Source of the DNA: Nitrospirota bacterium
GTDB taxonomy: Bacteria > JACPQY01
Reading direction: 5' to 3'
Length of the DNA stretch: 64,000 bases
Assembly (NCBI GenBank): GCA_016180645.1
Contig: JACPAV010000010.1
Location: forward strand, 44,490 to 108,489
The notes beneath the pieces are model-generated. The model was given only the letters and a program-made list of their open reading frames with translations. It was not told the DNA's origin and did not search any database. Positions 1 through 8,798 of the stretch are shown here, piece by piece (the first letter of the stretch is position 1; every line of letters begins with the position of its first letter). A program made the position numbers and the translations under genes.

Positions 1-523
1 GTTGGGGTTGGTCGTCTCCGACAAGAAGGACAGCCAGGAGCTTTGCTTCGTTTCCTCCGGCCACTACTCCGAAGTCATTGCGCCTCACGCCTCACGCCTC
101 ACGCCTCACGCCGCCGGAGAGATTGTGGATGTCTCCGGCGCCGTCCTCGGCACTCACGACGGCTTCTTCAAATTCACCGTGGGGCAGCGGCGGGGTCTCG
201 GACTGAACGGCGGACCTTACTACGTGAAATCCATCGATTCCGCCACGAGGAAGGTCGTGGTCGGCAACGCGGATTCCACATTGACCGACAGCCTGACGGC
301 TCGTGATCCCAATCTGATCGGCTACGAGTCTTGGGAGTCAGTGGGGAGGGTTCGCGCCCGAGTTCGATACCGGCACAAAGGCGAATGGGGTTCGGTGCGA
401 TGGGACGGCCAAAGACTGAAGGTGGAGTTTGAAAATCCGGTTCGAGCCGTTGCGCCGGGGCAAGCCGTGGTCTTCTACCGCGAGGATGAAATCGTGGGCG
501 GAGCGTGGATCACACCGGGATGA
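1..523 (+). CDS. mnmA: tRNA-specific 2-thiouridylase MnmA, C-terminal part (5' end outside window)
   Basis: This is the C-terminal third of the enzyme that thiolates U34 of tRNA Lys, Glu and Gln using ATP and a persulfide sulfur carrier. The frame is open from the left edge (codons in phase with base 2). The motif KKDSQELCFV carries the second catalytic cysteine, and it is followed by the family signature FTVGQRRGLG and the terminal beta-barrel domain. Between these the protein contains APHASRLTPHAA, encoded by four CGCCTCA heptamers (81-108). This stretch is about four residues longer than the corresponding loop of E. coli MnmA as I recall it, so the repeat seems to have replaced or expanded a surface loop without breaking the frame. 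Family assignment is firm; the start lies upstream. Confidence 0.93.
   Translation, partial: LGLVVSDKKDSQELCFVSSGHYSEVIAPHASRLTPHAAGEIVDVSGAVLGTHDGFFKFTVGQRRGLGLNGGPYYVKSIDSATRKVVVGNADSTLTDSLTARDPNLIGYESWESVGRVRARVRYRHKGEWGSVRWDGQRLKVEFENPVRAVAPGQAVVFYREDEIVGGAWITPG
81..112. repeat. Heptamer tandem repeat CGCCTCA x4 inside mnmA
   Basis: Four exact CGCCTCA units (81-87, 88-94, 95-101, 102-108) plus a partial unit CGCC. The same unit occurs again inside recO at 2672-2685. The repeat is translated in the mnmA frame as a loop before the GEIVDVSG strand. Confidence 0.95.
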
Positions 524-528
524 GCGTT

Positions 529-624
529 CAGCAGTCAGCGGTCAGCCTTCAGCCCGAAGTCATCTGGAATAGCCACGTGACTATAGTCCTAGAGCTGAAA
601 GCTGATTGCTGATGGCTGAAAGCT
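529..624. repeat. Two opposed heptamer arrays between mnmA and mtaB
   Basis: Left array: four units of CAGCnnn (CAGCAGT, CAGCGGT, CAGCCTT, CAGCCCG) at 529-556. Right array: four units of GCTGAnn (GCTGAAA, GCTGATT, GCTGATG, GCTGAAA) at 594-621. CAGC and GCTG are reverse complements, so the arrays face each other as a loose inverted repeat around the 10-bp palindrome GACTATAGTC. The mtaB start codon (612-614) is the ATG inside the third right-hand unit, so the start depends on the repeat. Confidence 0.9.
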
Positions 625-2018
625 CAAACACAACGTTCACCGTCATCTCCATGGGCTGCCGCACGAATTATTCCGATTCCCAGGCGCTCAAGCAGAAACT
701 GGCGGCCGAAGGGTTGCGATACGTTCCCTTCGCGCCGGGGATCCCTGCCGATCTGTATGTAATCAATACCTGCACCGTGACCTCCCGCGCAGACTTCGAT
801 TCGCGGTCATGGGTTCGCAAGGCGAAGCAGTGGAATCCCGACTCAACTGTTGTGGCCACGGGATGCTATGCGCAAATTCAGAGCGCCAAGCTTCTTGGGG
901 CAGGTGCGGACTTGGTGCTCGGCAATCTGGAGAAGGATAGGATTGGAGAGGTTCTGCGCCTCGCTCTGGAGGACAGGCGCCCGGTCGTGAGCGAGAAAAT
1001 CAGGCGAAAGGGTATTCCCTTCGCAACGGGGACGTCCGACGACCAGGATCGAACCCGGCCCGTCCTCAAACTCCAGGATGGCTGCGATCAGTGTTGCAGT
1101 TTCTGCATCATTCCCACCACGCGCGGGCACTCCCGAAGCCTCCCTCCGGACGCGGCGGTCGAGCAGTACAGGAGACTCGTCGGACTGGGCGCCCGGGAAG
1201 TGGTTCTCTCGGGTATCAATCTCTCTTCATATGGAGAGGACCTCGTGCCCCGAACAACGCTCGCGGACCTCCTGAACCGCTTCGAGGGGGAAAAAGATGG
1301 CGCCTGGATCCGCATCAGTTCGATCGAGCCGAGCGGATTGACCGAAGACCTTCTGGCGGTCATCCGGTCGAGCCGAAAAATTTGCCCCCATTTCCACGTG
1401 CCGCTTCAGAGCGGCGATTCGGAAGTGCTCGAGCGAATGAATCGGCCATATTCGATTGAAAAATATGAGGAGAAGATCCGCGCCCTGGCCAATGTCCGGA
1501 TTGCGGCCCGGCGGGATGCCGGCCGTACTCTCGACGTTTCCGGTGGACAGGAAGTCCATGATAGCGGTGAGAGTGAAATGTGCATCGGCACGGATGTGAT
1601 GGTGGGCTTTCCTGGGGAGTCGGAGGCGCAATTCGAAAACACCCTGCGCGCGGTCGAGGGCCTGCCTTTCGCCTACCTGCACGTGTTTCCCTATTCCGTA
1701 CGTTCGGGTACCAAGGCAGCGAAAATGAAGGGCCTCGTCGACCGGAAAACGCGCCAACGCCGGTCCACAACGATGTCCCGTCTCGGAGATCGGAAGAGAA
1801 CGGAATTCCTCCAACGGCAAGTGGGTTTCGTCCATGAAGCATTGGTCGAATCTCGCGGGAAACGGCCAGCAGAGTGGCGGGCCACGACGCGGAACTATAT
1901 CCGGATGTCCTTCTCCGGTTCGGGCGATCTGCGAAATCGGATTGTGAAACTTCGGGGGTTGTCCGTTGAGGGCGTGCGTTTGCATGCAGCTATGGTTCAT
2001 GAGGAATCTGGCCACTGA
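612..2018 (+). CDS. mtaB: Threonylcarbamoyladenosine tRNA methylthiotransferase (MtaB/MiaB family)
   Basis: A radical SAM enzyme that adds a methylthio group to t6A37 of tRNA. The N-terminal UPF0004 domain has cluster-ligand cysteines C16 (GCRTN), C54 (INTCTVT) and C85 (GCYAQ). The radical SAM motif CxxxCxxC is at C158, C162 and C165 (CDQCCSFC), followed by IIPTTRG. GCRTN and the QDGCD context favour MtaB over MiaB or RimO. About 28 extra residues sit between IRALANV and IGTDVMVGFPGES (DNA about 1498-1580), where related proteins as I recall them run straight on; the insert is in frame. The ATG at 612 was chosen because the first beta strand (FTVISMGC) begins just after it; TTG at 606 is also in frame. 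The 3' end overlaps recO. Confidence 0.9.
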   Translation: MAESSNTTFTVISMGCRTNYSDSQALKQKLAAEGLRYVPFAPGIPADLYVINTCTVTSRADFDSRSWVRKAKQWNPDSTVVATGCYAQIQSAKLLGAGADLVLGNLEKDRIGEVLRLALEDRRPVVSEKIRRKGIPFATGTSDDQDRTRPVLKLQDGCDQCCSFCIIPTTRGHSRSLPPDAAVEQYRRLVGLGAREVVLSGINLSSYGEDLVPRTTLADLLNRFEGEKDGAWIRISSIEPSGLTEDLLAVIRSSRKICPHFHVPLQSGDSEVLERMNRPYSIEKYEEKIRALANVRIAARRDAGRTLDVSGGQEVHDSGESEMCIGTDVMVGFPGESEAQFENTLRAVEGLPFAYLHVFPYSVRSGTKAAKMKGLVDRKTRQRRSTTMSRLGDRKRTEFLQRQVGFVHEALVESRGKRPAEWRATTRNYIRMSFSGSGDLRNRIVKLRGLSVEGVRLHAAMVHEESGH

Positions 2019-2832
2019 AGCGATTGTCCTCAAAGCGACTCCTTTCGGCGAGTCGGACCGTCTGGTCACTCTATTCACGCGCGAGGCCGGTCTTCTTTCG
2101 GCCATGGCCAAGGGTGCGCAACGGAGCCGGAAGCGTTTCGGTGGTACGCTGGACTCTCTCTCGAAAGTGCAGGCGATGGTCCAGTGGCGGAAATCGAATG
2201 CGATGCCGCTCCTCGCGGCGGCATCCCTCGTCGATTTTGGATTGGGCATTCGATCGGATCTGCGGCGTGTGGCCCAGGCTTCCTATATGGGCGAGCTCAT
2301 TTGGCGTGGTTCGAAGCCGGGCGTGAGGATGATGGACCTCTACGATGCCTGTTGCCTCGTCCTCGGCCGACTGGCGGCGGAGGGACCGGAGCCGGATACT
2401 CTCGCGTGGTTTCTGCTGAAACTTCAGACCGCCCACGGCTATCGGCCCAAACTCGATGTCTGCTCGATCTGTCAGGGTCCCATCGGGGCGCCCAACGGAA
2501 ATCGAGGGCCACGAACCACGAGCCACGATGAAGTGCCCATGAGCTACAAAAGCGGCGGCGTCGTTTGCTCCCGCTGTGCGGATCGTGCGGAAATCAATAT
2601 GCAACTCCCCGTTGGCGCTCTCTCCTGGCTCCAGTCTCTTTCCAATCCCGCCGTCGCTGCTTGTCTCCCGTCGCCTCACGCCTCACCCTTCACGGCTAAC
2701 GACTTGCGACTCACGGCTCACGAGCAGCGTGCTGCTCAGCAATTCCTCCACCGTTTCATTCTCTTTCATCTTGAGTTCCAACCCGCCTCATGGCGCTGGT
2801 GGCATCGGATCGTTGAAAGAACCGAGGCCTGA
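1999..2832 (+). CDS. recO: DNA repair protein RecO
   Basis: RecO loads RecA with RecR on gapped DNA in the RecFOR pathway. The N-terminal OB-fold is clear (TEAIVLKATPFGESDRLVTL). A zinc finger of type CxxC...CxxC (CSIC ... CSRC) follows about 150 residues later. ATG 1999 gives the usual N-terminus and overlaps the mtaB stop by 20 bases, implying translational coupling. Two heptamer arrays are translated within the protein: one in the loop between the two CxxC pairs (2509-2529) and one near the C-terminus (2672-2720, SPHASPFTANDLRLTAHE). The core is otherwise normal for the family at 277 residues. Confidence 0.88.
   Translation: MRNLATEAIVLKATPFGESDRLVTLFTREAGLLSAMAKGAQRSRKRFGGTLDSLSKVQAMVQWRKSNAMPLLAAASLVDFGLGIRSDLRRVAQASYMGELIWRGSKPGVRMMDLYDACCLVLGRLAAEGPEPDTLAWFLLKLQTAHGYRPKLDVCSICQGPIGAPNGNRGPRTTSHDEVPMSYKSGGVVCSRCADRAEINMQLPVGALSWLQSLSNPAVAACLPSPHASPFTANDLRLTAHEQRAAQQFLHRFILFHLEFQPASWRWWHRIVERTEA
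2509..2529. repeat. Heptamer repeat CCACGAN x3 inside recO zinc-finger loop
   Basis: Units CCACGAA, CCACGAG and CCACGAT lie end to end. They add seven codons (21 bp) between the two CxxC pairs of RecO, so the frame is kept. Confidence 0.85.
2672..2720. repeat. Seven-unit degenerate heptamer array near recO 3' end
   Basis: Units of exactly 7 bp: CGCCTCA, CGCCTCA, CCCTTCA, CGGCTAA, CGACTTG, CGACTCA, CGGCTCA. The total of 49 bp is translated as a low-complexity linker in RecO. The first units are identical to those in mnmA. Confidence 0.9.
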
Positions 2833-2883
2833 GGTATGAGGGCCGATGTGGATTCCTGCACTCAGTCCTCAGTCCTCGGTCCT
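2824..2883. repeat. Heptamer arrays spanning recO stop and the recO-argS gap
   Basis: Three units GAGGCCT, GAGGTAT, GAGGGCC at 2824-2844 cover the recO stop codon. Three units CAGTCCT, CAGTCCT, CGGTCCT follow at 2863-2883. No promoter was recognised in this 62-bp gap. Confidence 0.8.
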
Positions 2884-2894
2884 GGGGGCTGGAT

Positions 2895-4592
<1,698 letters not shown>

Positions 4593-4607
4593 CCCCCCGA
4601 ATGAAGT

Positions 4608-4638
4608 CATCCTGAGCGAAGCGAAGGATCTCTCGGAT
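4608..4638. repeat. Dispersed intergenic repeat of the CCTGAGCGAAGCGAAGGATCT type
   Basis: The core TCCTGAGCGAAGCGAAGGA lies just after argS. I recognise this word as a short interspersed element seen in many unrelated uncultured bacterial genomes. TCCT and AGGA form a small stem. Only one copy was noticed in this window. Confidence 0.7.
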
Positions 4639-4647
4639 GAACCGAAA

Positions 4648-4914
4648 ATGCGGTTTTCTATCGGGATAGCTTGTGATAAGATCATACCCGTGGGTATTAA
4701 TATCGACGAAGTGATCGAGAAGGCATTGGAGTCGGCCTTCTCCCGTGCCCTCCAGCAGACCATTGAAGGCAAGGCGGAAATCCTCTTCAAGCGGGCATTC
4801 GAGAATGGTTCTCCTGTAGCCAGGAAGCTCGAACAGAAGATCGAAGAAGGATTTCAGAAGTTCTTCGAGAAAGGTATTCAGTGGGAGAAGAAGAAAACCG
4901 GTTTCAAGAAATGA
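4648..4914 (+). CDS. Small hypothetical protein, charged and helical
   Basis: An 88-residue frame rich in Glu, Lys and Phe, with a pattern suggesting two or three amphipathic helices (ALESAFSRALQQTIEGKAE, LEQKIEEGFQKFF). I recognise no domain. ATG 4648 is the longest start, but GTG 4690 is more likely: the box TGTGATAAG (extended -10, 4672-4680) ends ten bases before it, which would give a nearly leaderless 74-residue product starting MGINIDEV. It lies between argS and the SPOR gene, with a dispersed repeat upstream and heptamer repeats downstream. It could be spurious, but codon use and composition look protein-like. Confidence 0.5.
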   Translation: MRFSIGIACDKIIPVGINIDEVIEKALESAFSRALQQTIEGKAEILFKRAFENGSPVARKLEQKIEEGFQKFFEKGIQWEKKKTGFKK

Positions 4915-4923
4915 GATCCTTCA

Positions 4924-4944
4924 ATTCACGATTGACGATTCACG
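4924..4944. repeat. Heptamer repeat ATTnACG x3 upstream of the SPOR gene
   Basis: Units ATTCACG, ATTGACG, ATTCACG. A further TTCACGATTCA occurs at about 4997-5007, directly before the ATG of the SPOR gene. Confidence 0.8.
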
Positions 4945-5007
4945 ACCCCCAGGAAGGGGGAAGTGCCGCGGGAGGGCAGGAGCCCGGAGCGGCCGGTTCA
5001 CGATTCA

Positions 5008-5727
5008 ATGGCTGACAACATCGGTCGAACCAGTTCGCGTTACGAATTCAGCGCCGATCCGAAGCAATTCGCGCTCCTGCTTGGAGTCGCGGGCCTTTTC
5101 GTGGTCGTTGTTTTCTTTTCCGGAGTTCTTGTCGGGAACATCGTGGCGAAACGACAGGCCAGGCCAACGCTGGCATCGGCGACCGTGCCGGGTGAGGCGG
5201 GCGACAAGAAAAGCGGGGCGATCGACGAAGAGCGGATTTTGAAGGAGTTGGATGCCTCCGCGGCTCCGGAGCCGGGAATGGCGACTCCTCCCGTTGAGTC
5301 CGCGCCGCTCCCCATGGCCGAGCCTGAGCCACCCACCCGGGAGGCAGCTCCACCGCAGATCAAACGGGAGGTTGTGGAACTCACGCCTCCGCCGCCGGTC
5401 CGGAAACCGAAACCAACATTCGTCCCCTCCGTGAAACCCAAACCAGCTCCCTCACTTGCCACTCGCCACTCGCCACTCGCCACCGGCTCAAGCTACTACT
5501 CCGTCCAAGTCGCCGCCTTCCGGGAGCGGCCGCTGGCGGACCGATTCGCGAACAATTTGAAATCGAAAGCCTACGAAGCGTACGTTGTAAAGGCCAACCT
5601 GCCGAGCGGATTGTGGTACCGTGTTCGCGTCGGCAAGGTTACTTCCGAGGCGCAAGCCCAGTCCCTCCACTCCAAGCTCGTCAACCGCGAAAAACTCGCC
5701 GGCATCATCGTCCACGAAGGCCGGTAG
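5008..5727 (+). CDS. SPOR-domain cell-division-type membrane protein (FtsN/DedD-like)
   Basis: A bitopic inner-membrane protein expected to bind denuded septal peptidoglycan. A short cytoplasmic N-terminus is followed by one membrane segment (residues about 21-46), a Pro-rich periplasmic linker (about 90-160) and a C-terminal SPOR domain (about 162-238) beginning YYSVQVAAF and including WYRVRVGK. ATG 5008 was preferred over an upstream in-frame start because it places a short charged N-terminus before the membrane helix. Four CTYGCCA heptamers (5455-5482) encode part of the linker (LATRHSPLAT). The position downstream of argS is typical of deltaproteobacteria-like genomes. Whether it is a true FtsN is not shown. 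Confidence 0.85.
   Translation: MADNIGRTSSRYEFSADPKQFALLLGVAGLFVVVVFFSGVLVGNIVAKRQARPTLASATVPGEAGDKKSGAIDEERILKELDASAAPEPGMATPPVESAPLPMAEPEPPTREAAPPQIKREVVELTPPPPVRKPKPTFVPSVKPKPAPSLATRHSPLATGSSYYSVQVAAFRERPLADRFANNLKSKAYEAYVVKANLPSGLWYRVRVGKVTSEAQAQSLHSKLVNREKLAGIIVHEGR
5455..5482. repeat. Heptamer repeat CTYGCCA x4 inside the SPOR gene
   Basis: One CTTGCCA and three CTCGCCA units. They are translated in the disordered linker just before the SPOR domain. Confidence 0.9.
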
Positions 5728-5799
5728 CCCGCCTGCGGCCTTCACCAGGCTTGCTCGTGCCTGTTTGAAGCGTCCGGGTCTTCATGTCAGGATGAAAGG

Positions 5800-6321
5800 G
5801 TGAGCCGTCAAGATCCGAACCGGAGAGAACACAGCGCAAGACTGGAGGAACTGGCGCGGGCGTTCGCTGAAGCCTTGGTTCGGGACTGGAAAGATCGCCT
5901 CCTGTCCGTTGTGCTCTACGGCTCGGTCGCGCGTGGCGAAGCCGAGAAGCACTCGGACATCGATGTCTTGGTCACGGGTGATCCCATTCCGACGCCGTAT
6001 GACCAGAGACTCCACCTGATCCGTTCCGCTGAAGCTTCCGTCGAGCCTCTGAAGTCCCGCCTCGTGGGCCAAGGTTACTTCGCCGAATTGGCCGTGCTGA
6101 TCAAGCGAAAGGAGGACATCGACTGGCACACGCCGATCCTTCTTGACATCACGGAGGACGGCAGGATCCTCTACGACCGTGGTGACTACATGAAAATGAC
6201 ACTGGACGTGATCCGGTCCCGGCTGAAAGCACTCGGCTCGAAGCGAATTCACCTTCCGGACGGGACATGGTTCTGGGATCTGAAACCTGACTACAAGCCG
6301 GGCGACATCATCGAGATATGA
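5800..6321 (+). CDS. Nucleotidyltransferase-domain protein (MNT type) of an MNT/HEPN pair
   Basis: Minimal nucleotidyltransferase fold: VVLYGSVARG followed by SDIDVLV gives the GS-x(n)-DxD catalytic signature. MNT antitoxins of this kind adenylylate or otherwise silence a partner HEPN RNase. The C-terminal 35 residues carry a motif, LKxLGSKR...PDG-W-F-W..KPD.K.G, that recurs in the second MNT of this window (33912-34415), so both belong to one subfamily. The start is GTG 5800: a candidate -35 TTGAAG (5765-5770) and weak -10 CAGGAT (5788-5793) would place transcription start at or beside the GTG. It overlaps the HEPN gene by four bases (ATGA). Confidence 0.82.
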   Translation: MSRQDPNRREHSARLEELARAFAEALVRDWKDRLLSVVLYGSVARGEAEKHSDIDVLVTGDPIPTPYDQRLHLIRSAEASVEPLKSRLVGQGYFAELAVLIKRKEDIDWHTPILLDITEDGRILYDRGDYMKMTLDVIRSRLKALGSKRIHLPDGTWFWDLKPDYKPGDIIEI

Positions 6322-6743
6322 CCAATCACGAGATCTGGCGAAATCTCTTCTCACACGGCGAAGACATGATCCGAACGGTGGAGACGGCGCATGCGGACGC
6401 AAAATGGGCTCTTGCCGTCCGCTGGGCGCAGGAATCTTTGGAGTTGCTATTGAAGGGCGTCCTGCGATTCCTGGGGATCGAGACACCGAAAACGCATGAT
6501 CCGGGCAAGGTCATTCGGTCGTGTCCCGCGCGGTTCTCCGGGTGGAGCCGGGAAGAGATGGACTTTGTGTGCGATCTGTCGGCGTTCCTGCGAGAGTATC
6601 GCGAACTGAGTTTCTGTGGTGACGAAGACAGGCATCTTCCACCCCAGGAGATCATCACCAGGGAAATGGCGAGGCGGGCCGTGGACGGGCTGAAGCGCGC
6701 CCATGCCCTTTGCCTTCGCATCCTGCCCTCCCGACCGGCGTGA
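6318..6743 (+). CDS. HEPN-domain protein, partner of the upstream MNT
   Basis: A 141-residue all-helical protein. The helix RWAQESLELLLKGVLRFLGI and the following PKTHDPG match the second HEPN of the window (QETVELTLKAALHFLGI, PKRHDVG), which supports the HEPN (PF05168-like) call. HEPN proteins are often RNases with a catalytic R-x4-6-H motif; I cannot place that motif with confidence here (REYRELSFCGDEDRH is only loosely similar). ATG 6318 overlaps the MNT stop, so the pair is co-translated. Role as toxin is inferred from the pairing. Confidence 0.8.
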   Translation: MTNHEIWRNLFSHGEDMIRTVETAHADAKWALAVRWAQESLELLLKGVLRFLGIETPKTHDPGKVIRSCPARFSGWSREEMDFVCDLSAFLREYRELSFCGDEDRHLPPQEIITREMARRAVDGLKRAHALCLRILPSRPA

Positions 6744-6898
6744 TCGCCGCGTCCGCGTGAACTGAAGCGCGAGGGCCGGCATCCGGTGGGGAACGCAGCC
6801 TCCTTGAGCCGGAGACGGACGGGAGCGAGGCGCAGAGGATCGACAAGATGGCCCGCGCTTTCCATTTGAGCCGTGACCGCACCGGGGAACGAAGCCGC

Positions 6899-6933
6899 TT
6901 GACCAATCAGACTAGACCTGTAGACTAGTAGGT
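6899..6933 (+). promoter_or_regulatory. Promoter and likely autoregulatory operator of the Phd/VapC pair
   Basis: TTGACC (6899-6904), 16-base spacer, TAGACT (6921-6926), then ATG seven bases later, so the mRNA should be almost leaderless. The direct repeat AGACTAG occurs at 6909-6915 and 6922-6928, 13 bp apart, overlapping the spacer and -10 box, as expected for a Phd-type repressor site. The remaining gap 6744-6898 shows no gene. Confidence 0.55.
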
Positions 6934-7167
6934 ATGAAAGCAAGAGAGATCGGAGCCTTTGAAGCCAAGACGCATCTCTCGGAGGTCTTGGAGGAGGTCC
7001 GAAAAGGCCGCGCGTACGTGATTACGAAACGAGGACGTCCCGTGGCCGAATTGCGCCCACCCACGCTGCCCGACCGCCGGCTCCGGTTCGGTTGCGACAA
7101 GGGACGGGTGGTTCTCGGCTCGGACTTCGATGCGCCCCTTGACGACATGAAGGAGTATTCAAAGTGA
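6934..7167 (+). CDS. Type II antitoxin, Phd/YefM family
   Basis: A 77-residue protein beginning MKAREIGAFEAKTHLSEVLE, the Phd/YefM DNA-binding fold, with ITKRGRPVAEL, the conserved second half. The C-terminal tail (LDDMKEYSK) is the toxin-binding part. It should neutralise the PIN toxin encoded immediately downstream and repress its own promoter, where a direct repeat AGACTAG overlaps the -10 region. The stop overlaps the toxin start. Confidence 0.92.
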   Translation: MKAREIGAFEAKTHLSEVLEEVRKGRAYVITKRGRPVAELRPPTLPDRRLRFGCDKGRVVLGSDFDAPLDDMKEYSK

Positions 7168-7547
7168 GAGTGCTCTTGGACACGCATGCCTTTCTATGGT
7201 TTGTAACCGGGGACAGGCGATTGAGCCGTCCGGCGCTCCGCGCCTTGGAGAAGAAGGGGGACGAGATCTTTCTCAGCGCGGCGAGCGTGTGGGAAATTGC
7301 CATCAAAGCGAGCTTGGCTCGGCTCGTGCTGCCGGCGCCCGTCCGAGAGTATGTCGCCGAGAAGATGGAGCAGGGTCTCCGTCTCCTGCCGGTGGAGTGG
7401 TCCCATGCTGCCGCCGTGGAGAAACTGCCGTTCCATCACCGCGACCCGTTCGACCGATTGTTGGTGGCGCAGGCCTTGGCCGAAAGCATGCCGATGGTGA
7501 CGGGCGACCGGACCTTCCGCGCGTACGGTGTCGAAGTGATCTGGTGA
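7164..7547 (+). CDS. vapC: PIN-domain ribonuclease toxin (VapC family)
   Basis: A 127-residue PIN protein. Acidic active-site residues are visible in order: D6 in LLDTHAFLW, E in SVWEIAIK, and D in HRDPFDRLLVAQA, with TGD near the end. VapC toxins are Mg-dependent endoribonucleases acting on tRNA or rRNA. The DTHAFLW start is typical of the subfamily that pairs with Phd-type antitoxins, consistent with the upstream gene. GTG 7164 overlaps the antitoxin stop (GTGA). Confidence 0.92.
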   Translation: MRVLLDTHAFLWFVTGDRRLSRPALRALEKKGDEIFLSAASVWEIAIKASLARLVLPAPVREYVAEKMEQGLRLLPVEWSHAAAVEKLPFHHRDPFDRLLVAQALAESMPMVTGDRTFRAYGVEVIW

Positions 7548-7624
7548 GAGAGCCGCATCCCAAGCTGCTGGATTTCGCTTCCCACCGGTCATCCGCCGTC
7601 CCGATGGCGGCCTCCGATTGGCGC

Positions 7625-7653
7625 TTGACACACATGTGGGTTTTTGCCAGTAT
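7625..7653 (+). promoter_or_regulatory. Sigma-70-like promoter of the pilin operon
   Basis: TTGACA (7625-7630), 17-base spacer, CAGTAT (7648-7653). A Shine-Dalgarno GGAGG lies at 7665-7669, eight bases before ATG 7677, so unlike the leaderless genes of this window this one has a conventional leader. Confidence 0.5.
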
Positions 7654-7676
7654 TGCCCTGAATGGGAGGAAATTCT

Positions 7677-8219
7677 ATGGTGAGATCGCGAATGAGCCGC
7701 AATTCAATCATGACCGGTGTTAGTATTTCCAAAGGGAGCCGAAGTGGTTTCACCCTGATCGAGCTCCTCGTCGTCATCGCCATCATGGGAGTCCTCTCCG
7801 CAATCGCCATTCCGCAGTACCTCGGATATCGCGAAAGAGCGAAATCCGGTTCGCTGTTGCTGTCTGGGAATCAGGCGCAAAAGTGGGTTCAGGGCTGCAT
7901 GGATGCTTTTGCGGCAGGTCAGGTTCCAAAGACGCAGACGGGGGCAGCCGCCGGAATTCTGAATGCGGCGGCGTGCTGTGCCGCCTATGGCACGGCGACG
8001 TACTGGGATAGTGGCGCTCCACTACCTCTTTCGCCCTTCTCGGGCAGTTCGGTTTCCGGCGCTTGCCCGGCAGTAGCCGCAAACACAGCGCTGTTTGGAG
8101 TGGCCGCGGCTCAAGGCAAAGTTGCACTGATTCCCGCGCCACCCGCATGCGCGGTCACGGTCACGAACTGTGTGAATGGTGTGGTTGCGGTCCAGACTTT
8201 TATCGCCTCCAGCGATTGA
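7677..8219 (+). CDS. Type IV pilin-like protein (major or minor pilin)
   Basis: A 180-residue prepilin with a 24-residue basic leader, cleavage expected after G24 (SRSG|FTLIELLVV), E5 of the mature form present, and the standard hydrophobic helix ending IPQYLGYRERAK. The C-terminal head has paired cysteines (CC and C...C) that could form a disulfide loop. ATG 7677 has a good Shine-Dalgarno; an internal ATG (7710) would give a shorter leader. It is first of a run of pilin-like genes on the same strand, so it may be the major subunit. Confidence 0.88.
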   Translation: MVRSRMSRNSIMTGVSISKGSRSGFTLIELLVVIAIMGVLSAIAIPQYLGYRERAKSGSLLLSGNQAQKWVQGCMDAFAAGQVPKTQTGAAAGILNAAACCAAYGTATYWDSGAPLPLSPFSGSSVSGACPAVAANTALFGVAAAQGKVALIPAPPACAVTVTNCVNGVVAVQTFIASSD

Positions 8220-8253
8220 TCCGAACATCAGGTAAGTTCCATCCAATCGGTCA

Positions 8254-8775
8254 ATGATTGGCTGGGTCGAGGGATTCCGGCTGATTCCAAGTCGTAGTTT
8301 CAGTTCGTTTCTCCCGCTGCCTGGGTTTCTCATCGCTCTCACGATCCTCGCCTCATGCATGTTGCTCGGTTTCCCAAGCTATCGGGCGTATGCGGTCCGC
8401 AGCCGCGATGCAAGCGCCCAAGTCGATGCTCGGGAACTCAGGGTGGCAGAGGAACGGTTCTTCGTCGATCACGGCGTCTACACGAGCGACTGTGCCGCGC
8501 TTTGCGATAATTCCTTTGGATTATCAAAAGCGGGTACTCAGTGGTTGAGTCTTGAAATCGAGCCTTCAGAGACGGGTAGGCCTACTTACACTGCGAAGAT
8601 TTCTCATCCTCGCGGCACCCGGATCTACACGGCCACCCCGGAAGGAATTTCAGAACAGCCCTGCGGGCCGGATGCCGCGCCGGGCTGTCTGTCGGGTCCC
8701 GGAAAATGCGTGCCGGTGAACGCCCCCTGCTCATGTGGCTCCTCCCTCCCAGACCGGCCCGCTTGCAAGTTCTAG
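8254..8775 (+). CDS. Atypical pilin-like protein lacking the canonical prepilin motif
   Basis: A 173-residue protein between two clear pilins. Its hydrophobic segment PGFLIALTILASCMLLGFPS, followed by YRAYAVRSRDA, matches the pilin N-terminal helix and the YxxY/R tail of its neighbours, but the FTLIE signature is absent: after the likely G|F site there is no Glu at position 5. The distal half is Cys-rich (CAALC, CGPDAAPGC, CVPVNAPCSC). It may be a minor pilin processed in an unusual way, or a decayed one. ATG 8254 is the only reasonable start; the ribosome site is weak. Confidence 0.65.
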   Translation: MIGWVEGFRLIPSRSFSSFLPLPGFLIALTILASCMLLGFPSYRAYAVRSRDASAQVDARELRVAEERFFVDHGVYTSDCAALCDNSFGLSKAGTQWLSLEIEPSETGRPTYTAKISHPRGTRIYTATPEGISEQPCGPDAAPGCLSGPGKCVPVNAPCSCGSSLPDRPACKF

Positions 8776-8798
8776 AGGCATGGAGTAAGGTGGGCAAG

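Noticed and set aside
1227-2249. Long minus-strand frame opposite mtaB/recO
   Set aside because: Antisense to two clearly recognised genes, with no family motif of its own.
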